A stretch of DNA of 6,277 nt from contig SVNB01000095.1 of NCBI GenBank assembly GCA_015067125.1, positions 1-6,277 on the forward strand. The letters run 5' to 3'. A program made the position numbers and the translations under genes. This DNA is from Oscillospiraceae bacterium (GTDB lineage: Bacteria > Bacillota > Clostridia > Oscillospirales > Ruminococcaceae). Within the stretch, counting starts at the first letter, position 1. Each line of letters opens with the position of its first letter. This document shows, one piece after another, positions 1 to 4,849 of this stretch. The notes beneath the pieces are model-generated. The model searched no databases. It was not told where the DNA came from and was given only the letters and a program-made list of their open reading frames with translations.

Positions 1-585
1 CTTGGCACGGAAGCGGATATGTCCGATAAAGAAACGGCAAAAGCTATTGCAAAATGGTATAAAAAACTCCATGCCGCCGGATACGAATATCTTAAAATCC
101 ACAGCGAAGACTTTTATTCCGAAAATGCAGTTATAACAAGGGAAAATCTGGCGTTTATTAAAGATAAAACAAAAACAGATAAATTGCCGGTATGGAAAAT
201 CATTAATGATAATTTTCCGCTTATAAAAAACAAAATCGAAAGCATGAAAAAAACTTTTAATTACAACGATTTTTATTATATGAATCTTGTTGTATCAAAA
301 GATAAATCAAAAGCTTTTATGTTCGATTATAATCTTTTCGGAAAAGGTCCGGCATATTCGGATATAAACAACGTCTGTTGGTCTCTTTCGGAAGAAGCGA
401 AAGAAGCTTTTCTTGATGAATACGGAAAAATCGATGAGCACGAAAAATTTGTTGCAGAAACAGCAATGGTTCTTTCTTCGCTTTTCTTTGCCTGCAAAAG
501 AGAAGAGTTTCCAGATTGGGGAAAAGAACTTCTTGAAGAATTAAAAACCGGATTTGATGAAAAAATCAAAAAACTTATTCAATAA
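1..585 (+). CDS. Phosphotransferase of the aminoglycoside phosphotransferase (APH)/choline kinase fold, 5'-truncated
   Basis: C-terminal lobe of a small-molecule kinase-fold protein that enters from the left edge. The frame is open from base 1 (LGTEAD precedes the first Met at 19). A GGAAG lies 5 nt before that Met, but the ATP-binding N-lobe expected of the family would then be missing, so I read the gene as cut by the window. Numbering from Met 19, the catalytic loop is YNDFYYMN (residues 82-89): D84 would be the catalytic Asp and N89 the metal-binding Asn. FDYN (102-105) supplies the second metal Asp, D103, in the place of the kinase DFG. A typical APH loop has His where this has Tyr. GKGPAYSDINNV (108-119) matches the family's GP-x-x-x-D segment. 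The substrate is unknown: antibiotic, sugar, choline and homoserine kinases share this fold, so it should not be called a resistance gene. The ORF is more A-rich than the genes to its right. It ends in a terminator shared with mazF. Confidence 0.75.
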   Translation, partial: LGTEADMSDKETAKAIAKWYKKLHAAGYEYLKIHSEDFYSENAVITRENLAFIKDKTKTDKLPVWKIINDNFPLIKNKIESMKKTFNYNDFYYMNLVVSKDKSKAFMFDYNLFGKGPAYSDINNVCWSLSEEAKEAFLDEYGKIDEHEKFVAETAMVLSSLFFACKREEFPDWGKELLEELKTGFDEKIKKLIQ

Positions 586-613
586 AAAACGGAAGGCAAA
601 CCTTCCGTTTTTT
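584..613. terminator. Bidirectional intrinsic terminator between the phosphotransferase gene and mazF
   Basis: Perfect inverted repeat: 584-596 pairs with 601-613 around a CAAA loop. The core is ACGGAAGG/CCTTCCGT, flanked by an A run on the left and a T run on the right, so it gives a U-tract in both directions. It overlaps the phosphotransferase stop codon and lies 2 nt beyond the mazF stop, as expected for two convergent genes. Confidence 0.9.
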
Positions 614-615
614 TG

Positions 616-972
616 TTATATAACAGGGTTTCCAAGTCCGAAACTTATCGAAAGAGCTTCGTCAATTTTGTTCATGGCGCCGTCATCAAGATGCCCCATG
701 TGTTCTTTAAGGCGCTGTTTGTCAATGGTACGGATCTGTTCAAGAAGAACAATGGAATCTTTTGCAAGTCCGCAGTTCTGCGAAGAAACGGAAATATGCG
801 TAGGAAGCTTTGTTTTGTCTTTCTGGCTGGTAATTGCCGCCGCAATAACTGTGGGACTGAACTTGTTGCCAACGTCATTTTGAACAATAAGTACCGGACG
901 AATGCCGCCCTGTTCCGAACCGACCACGGGACTTAGGTCGGCATAATAAATATCTCCTCTTTTAACGGTCAT
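616..972 (-). CDS. mazF: MazF/EndoA (PemK-family) mRNA interferase toxin, no adjacent antitoxin gene
   Basis: Sequence-specific ribosome-independent endoribonuclease of type II toxin-antitoxin systems. The 118-aa protein closely follows my recollection of Bacillus subtilis EndoA (about 116 aa): it opens with VKRGDIYYADLSPVVGSEQG, continues through RPVLIVQND and KLPTH, and has LLEQIRTIDKQRL near the C-terminus. The residues associated with RNA cleavage and binding are present (S19, R25 in IRPVL, T48 in AAITSQ), so it should be active. The start is ATG at 972, preceded on - by GGAG 8 nt upstream. A GTG at 979-981 would add three residues, but it lies inside that ribosome binding site and is unlikely. 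The usual partner, a MazE/EndoAI-type antitoxin just upstream, is absent: the next upstream gene is the divergent miaB. A terminator follows immediately, so the gene is monocistronic. It is either controlled by an antitoxin elsewhere or is a stand-alone RNase. Family assignment is near certain; the biological role is inferred. Confidence 0.96.
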   Translation of the reverse strand: MTVKRGDIYYADLSPVVGSEQGGIRPVLIVQNDVGNKFSPTVIAAAITSQKDKTKLPTHISVSSQNCGLAKDSIVLLEQIRTIDKQRLKEHMGHLDDGAMNKIDEALSISFGLGNPVI

Positions 973-1001
973 TTTTATCACTCCGTATTTTTGATGCAGA
1001 G

Positions 1002-1031
1002 ATATTATTGCCGCGAAAATATGCCGTTAAA
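1002..1031 (-). promoter_or_regulatory. Candidate mazF promoter
   Basis: Read on -, TTTAAC (1026-1031) lies 16 nt before AATAAT (1004-1009), or 18 nt before TAATAT (1002-1007). The spacing and composition suit a sigma-A promoter about 30 nt upstream of the mazF start. Neither hexamer is a full consensus match, so this is a moderate inference. The -35 hexamer sits in the centre of the dyad at 1013-1040. Confidence 0.35.
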
Positions 1032-1040
1032 CATATTCGC
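1013..1040. promoter_or_regulatory. Imperfect palindrome in the mazF-miaB divergent spacer, possible operator
   Basis: GCGAAAATATG (1013-1023) and CATATTCGC (1032-1040) are reverse complements apart from two extra A residues in the left arm, separated by 8 nt. The inner arms AATATG/CATATT are perfect. It has no T-tract and lies between divergent starts, so it reads as a protein-binding dyad rather than a terminator. It covers the candidate mazF -35 hexamer. The binding protein is unknown. Confidence 0.35.
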
Positions 1041-1052
1041 ATACATATCTTA

Positions 1053-1084
1053 TTGATAATTTTTAAAAGGTGTGATAATATAAT
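1053..1084 (+). promoter_or_regulatory. Candidate promoter of the miaB operon
   Basis: TTGATA (1053-1058) serves as -35. Downstream there is an extended -10, TGTGATAAT (1071-1079, 15-nt spacer to GATAAT), which runs into a consensus TATAAT (1079-1084, 20-nt spacer). Neither spacing is the ideal 17, but the extended -10 can compensate. Transcription would start around 1086-1092, leaving a leader of about 40 nt before miaB. Confidence 0.5.
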
Positions 1085-1131
1085 AAAGTTAGAGGAATAT
1101 TTTATTTTTTTATGGCAGAAAGGAAGTTTTG

Positions 1132-2514
1132 ATGCCGGAAATAAACTATATAGAAAAAGTAAAGAATATCCTTGAAAAAAAAGAGGGAAAGCATACAGCA
1201 TATGTTCACACATACGGCTGCCAGCAGAATTTTTCTGACGGAGAAAAGCTGGAAGGTCTTTTGGAGCAGATGGGATATTCCATAGTAAATTCCGCAGAGG
1301 GTGCGGAGTTCGTAATATTCAATACCTGCGCTATAAGAGAAAACGCGGAAAAACGCGTTTTTGGCAACGTGGGTATTCTTAAAAAAGCCCACGAAGAAAA
1401 TCCAGATATGATAATCGCGGTATGCGGCTGTATGGTCCAGCAGGAGCATATAGCCAAAAAATTCCGCCAGAGCTATCCTTTTGTGGATATCGTTTTCGGA
1501 ACCCACGCCGCGCCGCGTCTGCCGGAGCTGGTATATAAACATTTTACCGCAAAAAAACGTCAGTTCGATATAGGTGAAGGCGAAGGCTGTATGGCAGAAT
1601 ATCTGCCCATACACCGCGATGACGATATGAAGGCAAACCTTCCCATAATGCATGGCTGCGATAATTTCTGTACATACTGTGTAGTGCCCCTTGTACGCGG
1701 AAGGGAAAAGAGCCGTGAACCGGAAAACATTCTTGCCGAAGCCAGAGAAATCGTTGCACAGGGTTATAAAGAGATTACTCTTTTGGGGCAGAACGTAAAC
1801 TCTTATGGAAAAGGACTTGTAAAGGGGATTACCTTTGCAGAGCTTTTGCGCAGGGTGAACGATATTCCCGGGGATTTCAGAATCAAATTCATGACTTCTC
1901 ACCCGAAAGATTGTACAAGGGAGCTTCTTGAAGCGATACGCGATTGTGAAAAAGTCTGCAATTATATTCATCTTCCGGTGCAAAGCGGTTCTGATGATGT
2001 TCTTAGGCGTATGAACAGAAGATACACCGCGGAACATTATATGGAACTTGTTGATATGGCAAGAGAAATTATTCCGGACGTTACCATAACAAGCGACCTT
2101 ATAGTAGGTTTTCCCGGAGAAACCGAAGAAGATTTTGAAGCGACCATGGAACTTTCCAGAAAAGCACGCTGGAGCATGACATACAGCTTTATCTATTCCA
2201 AAAGGGAAGGAACAAAGGCCGCCGTTATGGAAGACCAGATTCCCCATGACGTTTCTTCCGCAAGGTTCCAGCGCCTTTTGGATTTGCAGACAGAAATCAG
2301 CCACGAAGTCAATGCTTCTTTCGTCGGAAAAACCACAACGGTGCTTTTTGATGACGAAGTTGACGTTGGAGAAGGCTATATAAGCGGAAGAAGCTACGAA
2401 AATCTTGTTGTTCGTGCCCCAAGAACAGAAGTTCAGAAGGGCTTTGCAAAAGTATATTTAAAAAAATCCCTTGGATGGGCACTTGACGGAGAAATTATTA
2501 AAACGGAGGAATAA
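1132..2514 (+). CDS. miaB: MiaB: tRNA-2-methylthio-N6-dimethylallyladenosine synthase
   Basis: Radical-SAM methylthiotransferase that converts i6A37 of tRNAs reading UNN codons to ms2i6A37, using two [4Fe-4S] clusters. The 460-aa length fits the family. The N-terminal methylthiotransferase domain carries the auxiliary-cluster cysteines C30 (YGCQQN), C66 (NTCAIRENAE) and C100 (CGCM). The radical-SAM CX3CX2C is C176-C180-C183 in GCDNFCTYC, followed by VPLVRGREKSREPE, a MiaB hallmark that separates it from RimO and MtaB. LLGQNVNSYG, HLPVQSGSD and IVGFPGETEEDF are further family landmarks. A C-terminal TRAM domain (about residues 390-460) binds tRNA. I chose ATG 1132 because AAAGGAAG lies 5 nt upstream; a TTG directly before it (1129) is in frame but less likely. 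The downstream gene begins 6 nt after the stop and its ribosome binding site lies in the last miaB codons, so the two are surely cotranscribed. No miaA, which makes the substrate i6A, is in the window. Confidence 0.98.
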   Translation: MPEINYIEKVKNILEKKEGKHTAYVHTYGCQQNFSDGEKLEGLLEQMGYSIVNSAEGAEFVIFNTCAIRENAEKRVFGNVGILKKAHEENPDMIIAVCGCMVQQEHIAKKFRQSYPFVDIVFGTHAAPRLPELVYKHFTAKKRQFDIGEGEGCMAEYLPIHRDDDMKANLPIMHGCDNFCTYCVVPLVRGREKSREPENILAEAREIVAQGYKEITLLGQNVNSYGKGLVKGITFAELLRRVNDIPGDFRIKFMTSHPKDCTRELLEAIRDCEKVCNYIHLPVQSGSDDVLRRMNRRYTAEHYMELVDMAREIIPDVTITSDLIVGFPGETEEDFEATMELSRKARWSMTYSFIYSKREGTKAAVMEDQIPHDVSSARFQRLLDLQTEISHEVNASFVGKTTTVLFDDEVDVGEGYISGRSYENLVVRAPRTEVQKGFAKVYLKKSLGWALDGEIIKTEE

Positions 2515-2520
2515 AATAAA

Positions 2521-2931
2521 ATGACTGTTATCGAAATGGCACGCGAGCTCGGAAAAAAAATCCAGCAGGAAGAAAGCTATATTCTTCTTAACACCGCACA
2601 AAAAGCTGTGGAGGACGATGAAGCTCTTCAGGAAAAAATTGCCGAATTCAATATGAAGAGATACGAACTTACTCAGGAAATTACAAAAGCGGACCGCGAT
2701 GATGCAAAAATAGAAGAACTTGATAAAGTTGTGCGCGAACTTTACGATGCCGCAACCAATCACGAAAAAATGCTTGCGTATAACGCTGCGCAGGACGATT
2801 TTAACGATATGTTTGAATACGTTCTTCACATTATCCAGATGTCTGCGGCGGGCGATGATCCCGATACAATAGAAAGACCCGAACAGGGCGGATGCTCCGG
2901 CGACTGCAGTTCCTGCGGCGGCTGCGGCTGA
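2521..2931 (+). CDS. YlbF/YmcA-family (Com_YlbF, Ric-type) protein with a C-terminal cysteine cluster
   Basis: Small (136 aa), mainly helical, charged protein. Its pattern of amphipathic helices and the ending YNAAQDDFNDMFEYVLHII (about residues 88-106) fit the Com_YlbF family. In Bacillus subtilis YlbF (RicF), YmcA (RicA) and YaaT (RicT) form an Fe-S-containing complex that affects RNase Y-dependent mRNA maturation and development, and ymcA lies just after miaB (ymcB), as this gene does. I cannot tell whether it is the ylbF or the ymcA counterpart, so I give no symbol. After a Pro/Gly linker the protein ends in CSGDCSSCGGCG: C125, C129, C132 and C135, spaced CX3CX2CX2C, which looks like an Fe-S or metal ligand set. 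GGAGGA at 2505-2510, 10 nt before ATG, overlaps the 3' end of miaB, consistent with translational coupling. deoC follows after 35 nt. Confidence 0.88.
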   Translation: MTVIEMARELGKKIQQEESYILLNTAQKAVEDDEALQEKIAEFNMKRYELTQEITKADRDDAKIEELDKVVRELYDAATNHEKMLAYNAAQDDFNDMFEYVLHIIQMSAAGDDPDTIERPEQGGCSGDCSSCGGCG

Positions 2932-2966
2932 TAAACAGAACCAACAAAAAAACGGAGGGCATAAAA

Positions 2967-3617
2967 ATGGATAAACAGGAAATCGCAAAATATCTTGACC
3001 ACACTCTTCTTAAAGCGGACGCAACCCACGAACAGCTCCGCGCCGTATGTGACGAAGCAAAAAAATACGGAGTTGCCGCAGTATGCGTAAACTCCCTTAA
3101 CGTATATTTTGTTCACAAAGAACTTAAAGGCACCGGCATCAAAACCTGTTCCGTAGTAGGTTTTCCCCTTGGAGCAATGGCTTCTGCCGCAAAAGCGTTC
3201 GAGGCCGCCTGTGCCATCGAAGACGGTGCAGAAGAAATCGATATGGTAATCGATATAGCTTCCGCAAAAGTGGGCGACTGGCGCCGCATAGAGGACGACA
3301 TCGCAACCGTTCACAGTGCCTGCGACGGAAGAGCTATTCTTAAAGTAATTATCGAAACCTGTCTTCTTACCGATGAAGAAAAAGTAGAGGCTTGCCTTGC
3401 GGCAAAACGCGCCGGAGCAGAGTTTGTAAAGACTTCCACCGGTTTTTCCACCGGCGGCGCAACTGTTGAAGATATTCGCCTTATGCGCGAAACCGTTGGT
3501 CCGGAAATGGGCGTAAAAGCTTCTGGCGGCGTTAAAACTTACGAGGCTGCCTGCGCAATGATCGAAGCCGGCGCTTCCAGAATCGGAACTTCCAGTTCTT
3601 CCAAAATCTGTGACTGA
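2967..3617 (+). CDS. deoC: Deoxyribose-phosphate aldolase (DERA)
   Basis: Class I aldolase that cleaves 2-deoxy-D-ribose-5-phosphate to glyceraldehyde-3-phosphate and acetaldehyde in deoxynucleoside catabolism (cytosolic TIM barrel). The 216 aa match the usual length. KYLDHTLLKADAT near the N-terminus, VGFPLG (64-69), EEIDMVIDI (89-97), EFVKTSTGF (152-160) and GVKASGGV (182-189) are the DERA signatures. K155 is the Schiff-base lysine, K184 the second active-site lysine and D92 the acidic partner. The segment RIGTSSSSK near the C-terminus would bind the phosphate; Ser replaces the Gly I usually expect after RIGTSS or RIGAS. The frame is open further upstream, but ATG 2967 has GGAGGG (2954-2959) 7 nt before it and starts the family alignment. 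Nine cysteines in 216 residues is high. Neighbouring deo genes (pdp, cdd, deoB) are absent; the gene rides in the miaB operon. Confidence 0.97.
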   Translation: MDKQEIAKYLDHTLLKADATHEQLRAVCDEAKKYGVAAVCVNSLNVYFVHKELKGTGIKTCSVVGFPLGAMASAAKAFEAACAIEDGAEEIDMVIDIASAKVGDWRRIEDDIATVHSACDGRAILKVIIETCLLTDEEKVEACLAAKRAGAEFVKTSTGFSTGGATVEDIRLMRETVGPEMGVKASGGVKTYEAACAMIEAGASRIGTSSSSKICD

Positions 3618-3620
3618 TCC

Positions 3621-3684
3621 AATCACAGAAAATAATAAAGCAGAGCACTCGTTTTTTACACAAAAACGAGTGCTTGTGATTTTA
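3621..3684 (+). terminator. Terminator-like nested hairpin after deoC
   Basis: An inner 13-bp perfect stem (3644-3656 with 3662-3674, core AGCACTCG/CGAGTGCT) closes a TACAC loop. An outer 7-bp pair, AATCACA (3621-3627) with TGTGATT (3675-3681), can stack directly on the 3' side, leaving a 16-nt bulge on the 5' side. The T-tract that follows is short (TTTTAT), so as an intrinsic terminator it is weaker than the others in the window, but its position after the operon's last gene supports that role. Confidence 0.7.
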
Positions 3685-3700
3685 TCGCAAAAAATAATAA

Positions 3701-3733
3701 AGAAAGGAAAAAGACTTGTTTTTTAAAGCAAGT
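3701..3733 (+). promoter_or_regulatory. Displaced ribosome binding site and small hairpin ahead of the lipoprotein gene
   Basis: The only purine-rich Shine-Dalgarno candidate, AGAAAGGAAAAAG (3701-3713), ends 31 nt before ATG 3745, too far for normal initiation. The intervening sequence contains ACTTG (3714-3718) and CAAGT (3729-3733), which with the T and A runs between them can form a small hairpin. Folding it would bring the purine tract to roughly 16 nt from the start. An in-frame TAA at 3724-3726 excludes an earlier start. Confidence 0.3.
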
Positions 3734-3744
3734 ACAGACGTAAA

Positions 3745-4812
3745 ATGAAAAGAATAATTGCCGCAATACTGTTTTTGAGTATTGTTTTTTCCGGTTGTTC
3801 TTCAAACAATGTGCCGGAAGAAAATTCCGATAAACAGAACACAGGAACTATTTATCTGTATGGAGAAGAACATAATAACGAAAAGGTTATGGAACTGGAA
3901 CTAAAGCTTTGGCAGCAATATTATAACGAACAGGGCATGCGGCATCTTTTTGTTGAATACAGTTATTATACGGCACAGCTTCTTAACCAATGGATGCAGG
4001 AAGAAGACGATGAAATTCTTGAAGATGTTTTCAGGGCGTGGGACGGAACAAGCGCAGGCGGCGAAGCAAACAGAAACTTTTTAAAAGCGATAAAAGAAAC
4101 CTGCCCGGAAACGGTCTTTCACGGAACCGATGTTGGTCATCAATATAATTCCATCGGAGCAAAATATCTTTATGAACTTAAAGAAAAGGGTCTTGAAGAT
4201 ACGGAAGAATACAGGCTTACCCAGGAAGCCATGAAGCAGGGACGCAGCTATTACGGAACCGATGAACCGAACCATGTTTACAGAGAAAACGCCATGGTGG
4301 AAAATTTTATCAGAGAATTTGAGTCTTTGAACGGCGAAAGCGTTATGGGAATCTACGGTTCCGCGCACACTGCGTTGGATTCTCCTAATTTTACCGGTGA
4401 AGTTGACTGTATGGGCAAGCAACTTTTTGCAAAATACGGAGATAACGTGATAAGCGAAAATCTTTATGAAACGATTTTAAAAAGTGCGGAACCTATCGGC
4501 GAATCTTCTGTAATTATTAAAGAAAAAGAAATAAAGGCCTGTTACTATGGAAGTGAAGATATCAGCGCTTATTTTCCGGAATATATAAAACGTGAATTCT
4601 GGCTTTTAGAAGATGCTTATGACATTCTTTCGGAATGTTCCTTAAATGGAAATATGCTTCCGCAGGGCGACTGGCCTATGCTTCTAAAAAAAGATACCGC
4701 CTATATGATAGTATATTTTCTGAAGGACGGAACGCAGAAAACAGAGTATCACATCTGTGACGGAACGGAATTTAATGAAGAATTGTGTACTTATGAAGTT
4801 ACCCTGCAATAA
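3745..4812 (+). CDS. Putative lipoprotein with TraB/TIKI/ChaN/erythromycin-esterase-like hydrolase motifs
   Basis: A 355-aa predicted lipoprotein. K2 and R3 are followed by a hydrophobic stretch (4-16) and the lipobox FSGC with C18, then a polar linker, so it should be anchored to the outer face of the membrane. I do not recognise a named family, but the motif order is telling: LYGEEHN (39-44), LFVEYSYY (68-75), HGTDVGHQY (126-134), YRENAMVENF (179-188) and MGIYGSAHT (201-209). GE-x-H, a Glu-containing strand, R-x-x-x-M-x-x-N and a late G-x-x-H in this order are features of the TraB/TIKI/ChaN/erythromycin-esterase superfamily, whose members use Glu and His to bind metal, hydrolyse substrates or bind haem. 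Candidate active residues are E41, H43, E71, R180 and H208. Residues 245-355 form a separate C-terminal region without recognisable motifs. It has no normally spaced Shine-Dalgarno and stands alone between two terminators. The lipoprotein call is solid; the hydrolase call is an inference from motifs. Confidence 0.8.
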   Translation: MKRIIAAILFLSIVFSGCSSNNVPEENSDKQNTGTIYLYGEEHNNEKVMELELKLWQQYYNEQGMRHLFVEYSYYTAQLLNQWMQEEDDEILEDVFRAWDGTSAGGEANRNFLKAIKETCPETVFHGTDVGHQYNSIGAKYLYELKEKGLEDTEEYRLTQEAMKQGRSYYGTDEPNHVYRENAMVENFIREFESLNGESVMGIYGSAHTALDSPNFTGEVDCMGKQLFAKYGDNVISENLYETILKSAEPIGESSVIIKEKEIKACYYGSEDISAYFPEYIKREFWLLEDAYDILSECSLNGNMLPQGDWPMLLKKDTAYMIVYFLKDGTQKTEYHICDGTEFNEELCTYEVTLQ

Positions 4813-4816
4813 AACA

Positions 4817-4844
4817 AAAATCCCTGCCGCAAGGCAGGGATTTT
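4817..4844. terminator. Bidirectional intrinsic terminator between the lipoprotein and alarmone synthetase genes
   Basis: A 12-bp perfect stem, AAAATCCCTGCC (4817-4828) with GGCAGGGATTTT (4833-4844), closes a GCAA (GNRA) tetraloop. A and T runs flank both sides, so it works for both convergent genes. It begins 4 nt after the lipoprotein stop and ends 5 nt before the stop of the - strand gene. Confidence 0.92.
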
Positions 4845-4849
4845 GTGTT

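Noticed and set aside
979..981. GTG start for mazF, adding three residues
   Set aside because: The GTG is part of the GGAGTGA segment that serves as ribosome binding site for ATG 972, and it would have no site of its own at a workable distance.
1129..1131. TTG start for miaB, one codon before ATG
   Set aside because: The GGAAG to ATG 1132 spacing of 5 nt is workable, TTG would leave only 2 nt, and ATG is the stronger initiator.
962..1213. 83-codon frame on - upstream of mazF as a possible antitoxin
   Set aside because: It overlaps both the mazF start and the miaB coding region, is hydrophobic and Cys/Phe-rich, and shows none of the ribbon-helix-helix or AbrB-like character of MazE/EndoAI antitoxins.
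1102..2304. 400-codon open frame on - opposite miaB
   Set aside because: It lies entirely opposite a certain miaB, its translation is Phe/Tyr/His/Cys-rich with no recognisable domain, and it has no separate promoter or ribosome binding site. It follows from the codon use of miaB.
2458..3626. Open frames of 176 and 266 codons on - opposite the ylbF-type gene and deoC
   Set aside because: Both are mirror frames of well-supported genes, with low-complexity Phe/Ser/Gly/Cys-rich translations and no family resemblance.
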